Source: a virus
Reading direction: 5' to 3' (one strand)
Length of the DNA stretch: 24,335 nt
IMG/VR virus record: IMGVR_UViG_3300046703_000335
Span: 1-24,335 of that record
Shown here: one piece after another, positions 10,301 to 18,463 of the stretch
Numbering within the stretch: position 1 is the first letter of the stretch
Layout of the letters: each line of letters begins with the position of its first letter
Made by a program: the position numbers and the translations under genes
The notes under the pieces: model-generated
Seen by the model: the letters and a program-made list of their open reading frames with translations, nothing else
Database searches by the model: none
What the model was told of the DNA's origin: nothing

Positions 10301-10605
10301 TCTCCCTGACAACCTGTATCTCCCTGAGGACCTGTAGGGCCTGGTAATCCTGTATCTCCCTGAGGACCACCAAATGCTCCAGTTATACCAACTAAGCCGG
10401 TCACCCCAACAATGGATAAACCTGTTTGACCCTGACAACCCGTATCTCCCTGACAACCTGTATCTCCCTGATAACCTGTAGGGCCTGGTAATCCTGTATC
10501 TCCCTGAATACCCACAGAACCCTGTATCCCTTGAATACCTTGAGGTCCTTTTATTGATATATTAAGAAATTTATTACTAACAATACGTTCGTCTATATAT
10601 GGCAT
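7351..10605 (-). CDS. Giant collagen-like fibre protein (1084 aa)
   Basis: The start ATG has AGAGG five bases upstream. A short head (1-18) is followed by about 900 residues of G-X-Y repeat (19-923), overwhelmingly of the GIT, GET, GVT, GIQ and GLT type, so Thr fills the Y position. Proline is scarce except near the N-terminus (GLPGPTG). At least 20 regular breaks of the form GLSIVGETG or GLSVIGETG, with four residues between glycines, punctuate the helix. Residues 924-1084 form a non-repetitive C-terminal beta-rich domain (FKFYFFGTL, VKITAQWQ) ending IQNAVIERVL, a plausible trimerising or receptor-binding knob. Collagen-like proteins are common in phage tail fibres; a role as a long trimeric fibre is inferred. 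The Thr-rich G-X-T pattern is like that glycosylated in spore protein BclA. Shadow frames open through the repeat are artefacts. Confidence 0.88.
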   Translation of the reverse strand: MPYIDERIVSNKFLNISIKGPQGIQGIQGSVGIQGDTGLPGPTGYQGDTGCQGDTGCQGQTGLSIVGVTGLVGITGAFGGPQGDTGLPGPTGPQGDTGCQGDTGSQGQTGLSIVGVTGLVGITGAFGGPQGDTGLPGPTGCQGQIGIQGDTGLQGSMGFQGDTGVSGEIGPQGSQGSQGITGYSVVGETGIQGLIGYTGSQGITGIPGTATAIGETGSQGLTGIQGYTGASVIGITGIQSETGVQGVTGLIGVTGLSGVTGVKGETGIQGLSITGETGVQGATGLSITGITGSQGITGLSVIGETGFQGITGIVGQTGFQGITGLSVIGETGFQGITGTQGIQGTTGLIGLTGTQGATGLQGIDGLDGNQGDQGETGHQGLTGFYGVTGVKGETGIQGLSITGETGIQGVIGLSITGSQGITGLSVIGETGFQGITGIVGQTGFQGITGHQGVTGLSVIGETGSQGETGIQGIQGTTGLIGLTGTQGATGLQGIDGLDGNQGDQGITGLIGQTGTQGLTGISVVGGTGVQGTTGVIGETGTQGITGLSIIGETGFQGATGAQGITGLGTIGSQGITGLSIVGETGIQGASGIIGLTGAQGETGSQGIMGFQGITGLSIVGETGFQGITGVIGQTGSHGTTGISIIGETGIVGNTGSQGITGLSIVGETGKIGLTGAQGIQGVTGSQGIQGETGLIGLTGLSGVTGVKGETGTQGITGLSITGETGIQGITGFSVIGETGSQGITGTQGIQGTTGLIGLTGTQGTTGLQGIDGSQGDQGETGHQGLTGLSGVTGVKGETGAQGATGLSITGITGSQGITGLSVIGETGFQGIQGTTGLIGLTGTQGATGLQGIDGLDGNQGDQGETGSQGITGLVGQTGSQGLTGLVGFQGATGLIGLTGSQGVTGSQGMTGLIGLTGIQGVSSGITAASTQISVSNTDAETTILTYTLPQGSLFVGSTFKFYFFGTLQSQATSGTLTFKMYIGANAGQSILLASSGTAISQTFMEFYGIATVRSTGSNGTYISTGIFQVHTSDTAETKAYQGGDATSVVDTTSVSPIVKITAQWQTASATNILLIQNAVIERVL
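7837..10551 (-). repeat. Collagen-like coding repeat array
   Basis: A 9-bp-based (G-X-Y) array with larger duplications inside it. A block encoding GLIGLTGTQGATGLQG plus GIDGLDGNQGDQG occurs around 8020-8110, 9090-9190 and 9480-9580. A version lacking GLDGN lies near 8270-8350. The [17 protein letters not shown] segment near 10,150-10,400 is also duplicated. The nested pattern points to repeated unequal exchange. Confidence 0.85.
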
Positions 10606-10616
10606 TTTTACCTCTT

Positions 10617-11402
10617 TTATAAATAACTTGCGGATGCTATTTTATTAACAAAGGAATTTACAACAGTTTTAATATCATTATCTGAAGCAAGTCCACCTAA
10701 AGATTGAATAGTAGAGCTCATAGCTACCAAACTTGTCATAGATAACGTGAATGCATCAGGGTTTAGTAGAGCATTTGCAGCCCACTGTTGTCGTTCTGTA
10801 TCATTCAAATAGCGTACAGCACCATTAGCAGAAGTGGTGTAAGAATAAGTTAAATTTTGACTCAGAGTAAGAGTATTTCCAGCAATTTCAAATATTGTAG
10901 CTTCTTCATAATGGTTATCATCTTGAATAATTACTACTTTACCTATCCAAAATAAAAAACCTGAAGTAACAACAACAATTTTTTGTCCTGAATTAGCATT
11001 TGATGTTAAAAGAGTTTCTGGGATAGACTCATTTAAGATATCCTGAGCTGAAAATGCAACAGCAGCCTGGACTCTTCCTCTCATAGACTCAGAAATATAC
11101 ATTTTATGAACATTTGCAAGAGTTCCAGTGCCAGTAATATCAGCATTAACAGCATTGATAAGTTCATCATCTGCATAGTATGCTGCTTCACCAATTTGAG
11201 CTTCATTGTAAACTATGAAATTAATATATTTATTTTTTAATACTGGTTTTTTACTCACTTCAGATAGTCCAGTTTCATAAACTATAATACTATATGTCCG
11301 TATAGTACTCGGAACATGCTCATCTGATGAAGTAGCCTCGAGAGGAGTTCCAACTATTGTATAAAAGGCTGTAATTTCCGCTATTATCTCACTTTTAAGC
11401 AT
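10617..11402 (-). CDS. Uncharacterised virion-associated protein (261 aa)
   Basis: I do not recognise this protein family with confidence. The ATG at 11402 follows AAGGA at 8 bases. Residues 1-135 are mixed alpha/beta. Residues 137-198 form a beta-rich patch with alternating hydrophobics (IVVVTSGFLFWIGKVVIIQD, then IAGNTLTLSQNLTYSYTT), resembling small beta-barrel modules seen in phage structural proteins. The C-terminus (205-261) is helical. There is no signal peptide and no membrane span. It lies between the RCC1-like gene and the 1084-residue collagen-like gene with a gap of only 11 bases to the latter, so it is likely co-transcribed and may be an adaptor or a minor virion component (inference). 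Confidence 0.6.
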   Translation of the reverse strand: MLKSEIIAEITAFYTIVGTPLEATSSDEHVPSTIRTYSIIVYETGLSEVSKKPVLKNKYINFIVYNEAQIGEAAYYADDELINAVNADITGTGTLANVHKMYISESMRGRVQAAVAFSAQDILNESIPETLLTSNANSGQKIVVVTSGFLFWIGKVVIIQDDNHYEEATIFEIAGNTLTLSQNLTYSYTTSANGAVRYLNDTERQQWAANALLNPDAFTLSMTSLVAMSSTIQSLGGLASDNDIKTVVNSFVNKIASASYL

Positions 11403-11416
11403 AATATTTTTCCTTC

Positions 11417-11466
11417 ATTTTAGGTGTTTAATGATGAATTTATTTTAGGTGTTTAATGACGAATTT
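11417..11466 (-). repeat. 25-bp tandem duplication across a stop codon
   Basis: Two copies (11417-11441 and 11442-11466) differ at one base (t/c in aatgatg versus aatgacg). The upstream copy encodes the last residues NSSLNT and the TAA of the RCC1-like gene. The second copy lies after the stop, in the intergenic gap. Confidence 0.85.
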
Positions 11467-12677
11467 ACTTTCCAAGAATTACCTTGCTTCTGATATATAT
11501 TTATAACTCTTTTCCAAGTACCACCAATATTTACAAAATAAGCTGGCCATCTATACCAAGTATTTGCAACATTTACAGGTATTCTATTTGTACCTGAACC
11601 CATATGGAGAAAAGAATGTGCTCCTACTACCTGAACTGGAGAGGAATATGATACAGCATCATTATGCCCAAGACGACCATTTGCATTGGATCCCCATGCC
11701 CATACTGAACCATCTGCTTTTAATGCCATGGAAAAATTATTGCCTATATTAAATTCTAAAAAACTATGATTTCCCACTACTGCTACTGGGGATGAACTGT
11801 CAGTTCTTGTATTATCTCCTAATTGACCAAAAGCATTAACTCCCCATAGCCATAATGAACCATTTTCTTTTAAACCTCCACAAGCACCAGATAACTGATT
11901 ATCTGTAAGCCCCGCAGATATGTATATAAAAGAATGTGAACCTATTACAGCTACAGGAGATGATTTATTTGTCGTTGTCCCATCACCTAATTGTCCATTA
12001 GCATTATGTCCCCAGGACCATGCCGATCCATCTATCTTTAATCCAATAGAGAGACCATTTGTAAAGCCTCCTGCTGCTACTTGACAAAAAGAATGGTTTC
12101 CTATTAATGCTACAGGAGATGATTTGTCTATTGTTGTATTATCACCTAATTGTCCAGAGTTATTATTCCCCCAAGACCATCCTATTCCATCAGATTTTAA
12201 AGCAATGACGTGTGTTGCTGCAGCATGTATCTTAGTGAAAGAATGATTACCCACTACCTGAACTGGAGAGGAATATGGTAATACTGTATTATTACCTATT
12301 TGCCCTTTACTATTATCTCCCCATCCCCAAATAGACCCATTATCTTTTAATCCAAATTCATTATTAGAAGTTGTACAAGCTAATATAAAGTTATGATTAC
12401 CCACTACCTGAACTGGGGAAGATTTATTAACTAATGTATTGTCCCCTAATTGTCCAGAGGCATTATTCCCCCAAGACCATAACTGACCATTTGATTTAAG
12501 CCCGATACTTGAGCTATCAGATCCAGAGAGTAACATAAAAGAGTGATTACCAACTACTTGTACTGGAGAGGATCTATCAGTAATAGTATTGTCCCCTAAA
12601 CTACCTACGCTATTATCTCCCCACATCCAGCATTGCCCATTTAGTTTAAAAGAAAAACCTTGGCTGTTACAAGACAT
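11445..12677 (-). CDS. RCC1-repeat beta-propeller protein
   Basis: 410 residues, with AAAGGA seven bases before the ATG. It has seven RCC1-type units of about 50 residues between residues ~17 and 366, each with a W.WG.N..GQLGDNT core followed by SSPVQVVGNHSF. Seven RCC1 units make one closed seven-bladed beta-propeller in the known family. The C-terminal ~45 residues leave the pattern (TWYRWPAYFVNIGG, then TWKRVINIYQKQGNSWK), a Trp-rich tail like those ending phage minor structural proteins. In eukaryotes RCC1 is a Ran exchange factor; here a binding or scaffold role on a virion appendage is more likely (inference). The gene sits between the 1262-residue collagen-like gene (11 bases upstream) and the 261-residue gene. 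Confidence 0.87.
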   Translation of the reverse strand: MSCNSQGFSFKLNGQCWMWGDNSVGSLGDNTITDRSSPVQVVGNHSFMLLSGSDSSSIGLKSNGQLWSWGNNASGQLGDNTLVNKSSPVQVVGNHNFILACTTSNNEFGLKDNGSIWGWGDNSKGQIGNNTVLPYSSPVQVVGNHSFTKIHAAATHVIALKSDGIGWSWGNNNSGQLGDNTTIDKSSPVALIGNHSFCQVAAGGFTNGLSIGLKIDGSAWSWGHNANGQLGDGTTTNKSSPVAVIGSHSFIYISAGLTDNQLSGACGGLKENGSLWLWGVNAFGQLGDNTRTDSSSPVAVVGNHSFLEFNIGNNFSMALKADGSVWAWGSNANGRLGHNDAVSYSSPVQVVGAHSFLHMGSGTNRIPVNVANTWYRWPAYFVNIGGTWKRVINIYQKQGNSWKVNSSLNT

Positions 12678-12688
12678 AATTAATTCCT

Positions 12689-15600
12689 TTAAGCAATATA
12701 TTGGATATAAATGGCATTATCTGGGTATCCCGCAGGATTTGGAGGAGCACTTGTGCCTGAGGATACATTCAAACCAACTATCCCAGTTACTCCTTGAAAT
12801 CCGGTTTCTCCCTGAGGACCACCAAATGCTCCTGTAGGACCTACAGGACCAGTACTTCCTGGGGGACCACCAAATGCTCCGGTTATACCTACTAAACCTG
12901 TTACACCTACTAACCCTGTCACACCAATGATGGATAAACCTGTTTGTCCCTGAGAACCTGTAGTTCCTTGTATACCTGTAGTTCCTTGTATACCTGTAGT
13001 TCCTTGAATACCAGTTACTCCTTGAACACCCAAAATAATAAGAGTAGTTTCTACATAGGCTGCACGAGTAGTCCCCTGATAAGTCCAATTTATATTTCTA
13101 AGATTAGTAGCGCTATTAAACCCTAAAACTCTAATCACAATTCGATCGGTACTAAGAATAGATATATCATTCACAATTGTATATCTAATCGTATAACTCG
13201 TGTCTATTGCGGTAAGTCCAGGAGTAGCATCTGTTGTAAATAATACAGTATATGTACCACTAACTGATTTAGTACATACTTCATATTTAACCGTACAAGA
13301 AACATTTGTTGCAGAAAACGTCCCAAAAAACGACCATATACCTGCTGATATTGTTGTTTGTCCTGGATATCCTGATACAGTAATATAACTATTAATTGGA
13401 ATTCCATTTGGATCAGCATTTGTAATAGCTGTTAAAGTCTCAGTTGTTTCACTGCCTGTTGCAGGTACTCTATTTAGCTTATCGCATCGTACAGAGAGAA
13501 TTGCAGTAGAAGAAGTATTTTCTTGAGTTAAAGTACTTGTTACTGCTAGAGTAATCGTTGTTGCTGTAACAGATCTTATTTCTACAGTTTTATTATTGCT
13601 TGTTGTCCCAGTAATTGTAATTTTACAACGGGCACTCCAACCATCTGTTATAAAGCTTCCAGCACCATTTCTCACTATTGTTGCAGGTACAGCATTATTA
13701 AAAGTAAAGGTATCACTAACGGATGCATTAGATACAGGAGTTGTTTCTGTACTTATAGTACTATCAAAATAGAGTCTTTGACCGGTGACTGCTCCTTGAA
13801 GGCCTTGAATACCAGTTGACCCAATTAATCCGGTGACTCCTTGAACTCCGGTGACTCCTTGAGATCCAGTTAACCCGATTAGTCCAGTGACTCCCTGAAA
13901 TCCGGTGGGACCAATTAATCCGGTGACTCCTTGAGATCCAGTCAAACCAATTAGTCCAGTTAATCCTTGAGATCCAGTTAACCCTATTAAGCCCGTGACT
14001 CCTTGAAATCCGGTGGGACCAATTAATCCGGTGACTCCTTGAGATCCAGTCAAACCAATTAGACCAGTTAATCCTTGGGAGCCAGTTAACCCGATTAGTC
14101 CGGTGACTCCCTGAAATCCTGTGGGGCCTATTAATCCGGTGATTCCTTGAGACCCAGTTAACCCAATTAATCCAGTCTCTCCTTGAGATCCAGTTAACCC
14201 AATTAATCCGGTAGTTCCTTGAGATCCAGTTAACCCAATTAATCCGGTAGTTCCTTGAGATCCAGTCAAGCCTATTAATCCGATGTCTCCTTGAGATCCA
14301 GTCAAGCCAATTAATCCGGTGTCTCCTTGAGATCCAGTCAAGCCAATTAATCCGGTGATTCCTTGAAATCCGGTGTCTCCTTGAGATCCAGTTAACCCAA
14401 TTAGACCAGTGACTCCTTGAGATCCGGTTTCACCTTGAAACCCAGTCAAACCAATTAGTCCAGTGACTCCTTGAGACCCAGTTTCTCCTTGAGATCCAGT
14501 CAATCCTATTAAGCCAGTGACTCCTTGAAATCCGGTGGGACCTATTAATCCAGTGATTCCTTGAGACCCAGTAAGTCCTATTAATCCAGTGTCTCCTTGA
14601 GATCCAGTGTCTCCTATAAGTCCTGTGGAACCTATTTGACCAGTAGGGCCCATTCCAACTGTCACTCCATGCTCAATGCAACTTGAACAGATACCCATAG
14701 ATGATACATCGGGAGAACCAATAAGTTTTTCTATTATTAAGTGGAGATAATCATTACCTATTACATTATTTTTATTAATAGTAAAGTCGAATTCAGAAAA
14801 ATCATATTGAGCAGGAGAAACAAAAGTTTTAGTTACTATAGAGGTATAGTATGGTGCCAAGATACCAACATTGGTATCCTTGTTAAATCCTTTATAAGAC
14901 AATCTTAGTGAAAGCTGAGCCCCCGCCGAAAGGGGCGTGTTAAGAATAGCACCAATTTTTAAGTTTATATCCCCAGCGCCATTCCATTCAATAGGCATAA
15001 CAATTGTAGAATCTATTTTTTCAGAATCAATACTATTAAATTTTAATACGGGGATATCTCCAAAGACATCAGAATCCACATTAAAAGTTCTCCAGGATTC
15101 CATGGGTAGAATTTTAACAAATGTTTCAAAAGAAGCTAAACCAGGTCCAGTAGCGCCTATTAGACCATTTATGCCTGTAGACCCCCGTAACCCTGTAATA
15201 CCCTGTGCTCCTGTTGCCCCTTTAGGACCACCAAATGCCCCGGTCACCCCTATAATACCAATACCTGTAGTGCCCTGTGCTCCTGTAGAGCCATAAGCCC
15301 CTTCCAGAACAATTGAAGACAAATCACCACTTAATATCTGAGTCTGTCTACCTACGGAATCTGTTTTCCAATATGCCTTGATATTGTGCGTACCAACAGG
15401 TAAATCTGAGGTTACTTGATATAAGATTTCAGATCTTTCTCGATTATCAGAAAGATATTCTGAAAAGAATGGACCTGTTTCTCCATCTGATTGCAAGAGA
15501 TAGCTAACTGTCTGAGACCCTACCGAGATATTTTTATATCTGAGAGACAAAAGTGATAATATTTTACCTGATTGAGTAAGAGTTATTGAGGTACTTAATC

Positions 15601-16477
15601 CTGTTATAGGTAAATAACTGAGGAATTCAATACCGGTAGGAGATAATCCGGTAAATCCTAATACACGCTCTACGAGCATATTATCCATGATTATCTGGGG
15701 ACCTGTAATTCCTTGTGCTCCTGTAAATCCTTGTGCTCCTGTAAATCCGATAGGGCCTATAAGACCGGTATCTCCCTGAGGACCACCGAAAGCTCCAGTT
15801 ATACCTACTAATCCTGTTACTCCTACTAACCCTGTTACACCAAGGATGGATAAGCCTGTCTGCCCCTGCCAGCCTGTAGGACCAGGTAATCCGGTATCTC
15901 CCTGAGGACCACCAAATGCTCCTGTAGGACCTACAGGACCAGTGCTTCCTGGAGGACCACCGAATGCCCCGGTTACTCCAATTAAACCGGTCACACCTCT
16001 TAACCCAGTTGTACCAAGGATGGATAAACCTGTTTGTCCCTGAGAACCTGTAGTTCCTTGAGGACCCCCAAAGGCTCCTGTAGCACCAGGTAAGCCTATT
16101 CCACCTGTAAGACCAATGAGACCTGTTTCTCCCTGTACTCCCGTTAAACCTGCATCTTTACTTATTCCTGTGACTGAGTCATTTACATAAGATACCAGAG
16201 ATTCTATAGCACCTTGAACGTTAGTTGAACCAGCACCTGTTACGGGGGAGAAACCTACATTGATAGCAGACAAACTATAGATATATGTGGCAAGATTATT
16301 AACTGCGCCAGTTAGACCTGATATATTCCCTTCAAGGATGTTTATCGCTCCAGTGAGACCAGCAATGTTATAATTGGCATTAGTGAGCCCCGCTTCTAAA
16401 TTATAGATATCCCCTTGCATACCAGTTATTTCATTTTGGAGCTCCTGGGAGAGCCATCTTTTAGTTATACGACTCAT
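12689..16477 (-). CDS. Giant multidomain collagen-like fibre protein (1262 aa)
   Basis: The ATG has AAGGA six bases upstream, overlapping the end of the endonuclease gene. Residues 1-105 are a helical, Leu/Ile-zippered head ([29 protein letters not shown]). Collagen-like stretches lie at about 110-260, 395-445, 608-895 and 1150-1240. They alternate with globular beta domains at about 261-394, 446-607 and 896-1149. The chain ends [23 protein letters not shown] split by a Gly-rich hinge. A CSSC pair at 597-600 stands just before the longest collagen run. The third globular domain seems to hold an inserted small beta module at about 920-997 ([18 protein letters not shown]). A long, trimeric virion fibre is the likely role (inference). 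The start and full length are well supported. Confidence 0.87.
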   Translation of the reverse strand: MSRITKRWLSQELQNEITGMQGDIYNLEAGLTNANYNIAGLTGAINILEGNISGLTGAVNNLATYIYSLSAINVGFSPVTGAGSTNVQGAIESLVSYVNDSVTGISKDAGLTGVQGETGLIGLTGGIGLPGATGAFGGPQGTTGSQGQTGLSILGTTGLRGVTGLIGVTGAFGGPPGSTGPVGPTGAFGGPQGDTGLPGPTGWQGQTGLSILGVTGLVGVTGLVGITGAFGGPQGDTGLIGPIGFTGAQGFTGAQGITGPQIIMDNMLVERVLGFTGLSPTGIEFLSYLPITGLSTSITLTQSGKILSLLSLRYKNISVGSQTVSYLLQSDGETGPFFSEYLSDNRERSEILYQVTSDLPVGTHNIKAYWKTDSVGRQTQILSGDLSSIVLEGAYGSTGAQGTTGIGIIGVTGAFGGPKGATGAQGITGLRGSTGINGLIGATGPGLASFETFVKILPMESWRTFNVDSDVFGDIPVLKFNSIDSEKIDSTIVMPIEWNGAGDINLKIGAILNTPLSAGAQLSLRLSYKGFNKDTNVGILAPYYTSIVTKTFVSPAQYDFSEFDFTINKNNVIGNDYLHLIIEKLIGSPDVSSMGICSSCIEHGVTVGMGPTGQIGSTGLIGDTGSQGDTGLIGLTGSQGITGLIGPTGFQGVTGLIGLTGSQGETGSQGVTGLIGLTGFQGETGSQGVTGLIGLTGSQGDTGFQGITGLIGLTGSQGDTGLIGLTGSQGDIGLIGLTGSQGTTGLIGLTGSQGTTGLIGLTGSQGETGLIGLTGSQGITGLIGPTGFQGVTGLIGLTGSQGLTGLIGLTGSQGVTGLIGPTGFQGVTGLIGLTGSQGLTGLIGLTGSQGVTGLIGPTGFQGVTGLIGLTGSQGVTGVQGVTGLIGSTGIQGLQGAVTGQRLYFDSTISTETTPVSNASVSDTFTFNNAVPATIVRNGAGSFITDGWSARCKITITGTTSNNKTVEIRSVTATTITLAVTSTLTQENTSSTAILSVRCDKLNRVPATGSETTETLTAITNADPNGIPINSYITVSGYPGQTTISAGIWSFFGTFSATNVSCTVKYEVCTKSVSGTYTVLFTTDATPGLTAIDTSYTIRYTIVNDISILSTDRIVIRVLGFNSATNLRNINWTYQGTTRAAYVETTLIILGVQGVTGIQGTTGIQGTTGIQGTTGSQGQTGLSIIGVTGLVGVTGLVGITGAFGGPPGSTGPVGPTGAFGGPQGETGFQGVTGIVGLNVSSGTSAPPNPAGYPDNAIYIQYIA
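13793..14656 (-). repeat. 36-bp collagen repeat with 108-bp higher-order unit
   Basis: The unit [10 protein letters not shown](V/D/T)T, 12 codons long, is tandemly repeated. A 36-codon super-unit containing [12 protein letters not shown] repeats 108 bp apart (tccggtgggacc at 13901 and again at 14009). The low divergence implies recent slippage or unequal exchange. Confidence 0.85.
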
Positions 16478-16486
16478 TTTTGTTCC

Positions 16487-17569
16487 TTATTTAAGACAAT
16501 CATATAAAATCTTATTAACTTGATCTTTACCTAAATAGTATGGTATCCTAATAAGATTTATCTTATTATTAATACAGTATACGTCTTTTATTTTATCCCG
16601 TATTTTACACTCAATAAAGTTTGAAAACTTTTTGTGAGCATAAGGGCTGAACTGGAAGTGGTACGCTCCATCAAACTCTATGCAGGTATTCTTCTCAGGT
16701 ATAAAAAAATCAAATCTTAGTCGTATCTTATACTTACAACCAGGAAATGATTTATTTTTAATCGGGTTGTATCCCATCTCTTGAAAAATCGTGTCTAAAA
16801 GTTTCTCTCCTCTACTACCAGTACATTTAGGGCATCCAGAACCTGAAAGATGTAAATGAGGTGTTATATTGAAATTCCCATGCTTTTTACATGTTAATAT
16901 TACTTCCTTGTCTCCCCTTATATACGAAACATTAGCATATGAATACCTACTCCTATGAATCTCTATTGCTTTTTCTATAAATGTTTGGGTATTATAGCGG
17001 TACCCTGAGCATATTAAGCAAGCCTCGTCAGAATAGTATAAGTTGTTAGGAATTATCTCAAAGGGGCCGTGCTTACCACATACTAATGTTACTCTTGTAT
17101 ATTTATTTATGTAGTTAACCTGACTACAGCCATATTTATCCCCGAATTTTGATCTAACTCGTTTAATAAATTCAAAATTGTCCAGATGATAAGACTTTGA
17201 ACACTTAGCACAACCGCAACCCGATAGATGTGACTGTGCTAACTGATTGAAGAGTCCATGCTCAAAGCAGATTATATCTATTGGGTAATTTACCCCACAA
17301 AACGAGTCTTCTACATATATATACTTTCCGTTATGTATCTTATCAGCCTTAGTTACAAATTCTTTAAAAGTCAATTCCTTGCCTGAGCAATAATTACAAC
17401 CATAACCATATAGATGGCTCTTTGCATTTTTAAAGAAGACACCATGTTCTTTACAAATTATCTTTATCGGTTGACGGCTATCCTTATATAAGGTCTCAGA
17501 ATAATCATACTTATCCCCATGGACAGTTTTAGCCTTATTGAGATATTCTTGAGTAGTTAGCTTCTTCAT
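16487..17569 (-). CDS. Zinc-repeat endonuclease, EDxHD/VSR-like (putative homing nuclease)
   Basis: 360 residues. Four tandem ~50-residue units carry H-G-D-K-Y-D-Y-S-like starts, then C-K-E-H-G and a closing GC..C. The likely zinc ligands of the first unit are C39, H42 or H52, C58 and C61. Unit 3 has lost the middle His and Gly but keeps C184 and C187. Residues 253-360 form a nuclease domain with E255, LRFDFFI (D287), CIEFDGAYH (E298, D300, H304) and RDK at 324-326. This pattern is typical of PD-(D/E)XK nucleases of the EDxHD/VSR-like type found as free-standing homing endonucleases in phages (family knowledge). The ATG overlaps the previous stop as ATGA and uses a GAGG inside that gene. It lies between virion genes, a usual setting for such nucleases. 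The target site is unknown. Confidence 0.8.
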   Translation of the reverse strand: MKKLTTQEYLNKAKTVHGDKYDYSETLYKDSRQPIKIICKEHGVFFKNAKSHLYGYGCNYCSGKELTFKEFVTKADKIHNGKYIYVEDSFCGVNYPIDIICFEHGLFNQLAQSHLSGCGCAKCSKSYHLDNFEFIKRVRSKFGDKYGCSQVNYINKYTRVTLVCGKHGPFEIIPNNLYYSDEACLICSGYRYNTQTFIEKAIEIHRSRYSYANVSYIRGDKEVILTCKKHGNFNITPHLHLSGSGCPKCTGSRGEKLLDTIFQEMGYNPIKNKSFPGCKYKIRLRFDFFIPEKNTCIEFDGAYHFQFSPYAHKKFSNFIECKIRDKIKDVYCINNKINLIRIPYYLGKDQVNKILYDCLK

Positions 17570-17814
17570 AGCCCCTCACCAATCAGGGTATATGTGAAGT
17601 TATGGATTGTATTTACACTAATAGTTGAAAGAAGTCTGTTATTTCCCCATGACACGCTAATATTTTCACTCATACTATGTTTATTTGCCAAAAGAGAAGA
17701 ATGGTGAATTGCTGATTTAGCAATATCTGGTATAGAACAGCTGATAGACTGATAGAACTTGTCAGTTATATTAAAATTTTTGAAGTAAATTTCAGATCGA
17801 TTTAGTGTATTCAA
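17566..17814 (-). CDS. Small uncharacterised protein (82 aa, TTG start)
   Basis: I do not recognise this protein. The start is taken as TTG at 17814 because AAGGA stands five bases upstream. A downstream ATG (codon 48) would remove over half the protein. It has no membrane segment and no clear motif, and is rich in Ser, Asn and Ile. Its TGA overlaps the endonuclease ATG by four bases, so the two are probably translated together. It could be a small structural protein or a fragment of a gene disturbed by arrival of the nuclease. Confidence 0.5.
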   Translation of the reverse strand: MNTLNRSEIYFKNFNITDKFYQSISCSIPDIAKSAIHHSSLLANKHSMSENISVSWGNNRLLSTISVNTIHNFTYTLIGEGL

Positions 17815-17928
17815 TACTGTCCTTCACTTAAATATGAGTTTAAAAAACTATATATAATTGAAGAATAGTATTAAGAGTTTATTATTCAGTTAGAGGAAAT
17901 TTTGAAGAGAAATCATTACAAAAAATTT
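17815..17928 (-). other. Longest intergenic gap; possible promoter region
   Basis: This 114-bp, strongly AT-rich gap is the longest gene-free stretch in the window. The minus strand holds TTAATACTATTC and then TATATATAG about 10 bases further on, which could act as a -10-like element. There is no matching -35 and no GC-rich terminator hairpin. It is a candidate site for the start of transcription of the fibre module, nothing more. Confidence 0.25.
17820..17824 (-). promoter_or_regulatory. Shine-Dalgarno site setting a TTG start
   Basis: AAGGA on the minus strand, five bases before the TTG at 17814. It is the main support for that start. Confidence 0.5.
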
Positions 17929-18411
17929 CTATGATAGATAAGTATTAAGCTCATATGTTGTTTTCGGTACCCCATCCATCTTAAAGATATTCAGGACTAA
18001 TTGACTATTTTTCACTTTTTTATCCCCCATAGCCAATTCAAGATTTATTCGAGCGGTTTCACCCTCTGAGAGAGCACCTGTAAAAGTGCCTACCCATGTC
18101 TCACCCCCAGTGATAGGTGTCAATCCTGTTTTTTCTAAAGCAGCAATAACAACCTGGGTTATATCAGACAAAGAGCTATAGTAGTTTTGCTTTCCTATTG
18201 CATTTCTATAGGCACTTCTCTCTTTTTGAGTAATGTTTACTTCGCTATTAAGAGGAATAGTCTGACCACTTCCAAGAGGATTTAAATTAGCGCCTGCAGT
18301 CTTACCCAGAGCATCACTTACTTCATCTATTTCACGAGCTTCTTTTAGTAGATTCATAGATTCTAATTTATCAGCGATATTATCAAGCATTTTAGAAATT
18401 TTGGTATACAT
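17929..18411 (-). CDS. Phage protein with amphipathic helical N-terminus (160 aa)
   Basis: AAGGAG lies seven bases before the ATG, one of the best ribosome sites in the window. Residues 1-36 form an amphipathic helix (MLDNIADKLESMNLLKEARE, IDEVSDALG). N-termini of this kind recur in proteins of uncultured phages (recalled, not searched). Residues 60-105 are helical; 105-160 are beta-like (TWVGTFTGALSEGETARINL). There are no Cys and no membrane segment. It sits between the sugar cassette and the fibre module. The function is unknown; it might be a virion or internal scaffold component (inference). Confidence 0.6.
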   Translation of the reverse strand: MYTKISKMLDNIADKLESMNLLKEAREIDEVSDALGKTAGANLNPLGSGQTIPLNSEVNITQKERSAYRNAIGKQNYYSSLSDITQVVIAALEKTGLTPITGGETWVGTFTGALSEGETARINLELAMGDKKVKNSQLVLNIFKMDGVPKTTYELNTYLS

Positions 18412-18446
18412 GGCTATTCTCCTTTATAGATATAACATATATGAGC

Positions 18447-18463
18447 TAATTAAAAGATTATTA
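18447..18463 (-). repeat. 17-nt intergenic motif, copy 1
   Basis: TAATAATCTTTTAATTA on the minus strand, starting within the fcl stop codon. It matches copy 2 at 19430-19446 at 16 of 17 positions. It may be a transcription signal shared by adjacent genes; the role is not known. Confidence 0.35.

Noticed and set aside
9884-10456. 190-residue minus-strand reading frame (SGRYRLSGSNRF-like)
   Set aside because: It is another frame of the collagen repeat, open only because of the repeated codons; the collagen frame has the start, the ribosome site and the C-terminal domain.
12717-13088. 123-residue minus-strand frame with NYRYTR repeats
   Set aside because: A frame shadow of the 3' collagen region of the 1262-residue gene, with no ribosome site.
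7837-14656. Dense short direct repeats suggestive of CRISPR or a DNA-level satellite
   Set aside because: The repeats are in phase with G-X-Y codons and there are no constant-length spacers; they are coding repeats.
17860-17880. TAATACTATT resembling the start of a T7-class promoter
   Set aside because: Only the first bases match; the rest of the consensus is missing and no phage RNA polymerase gene is in view.
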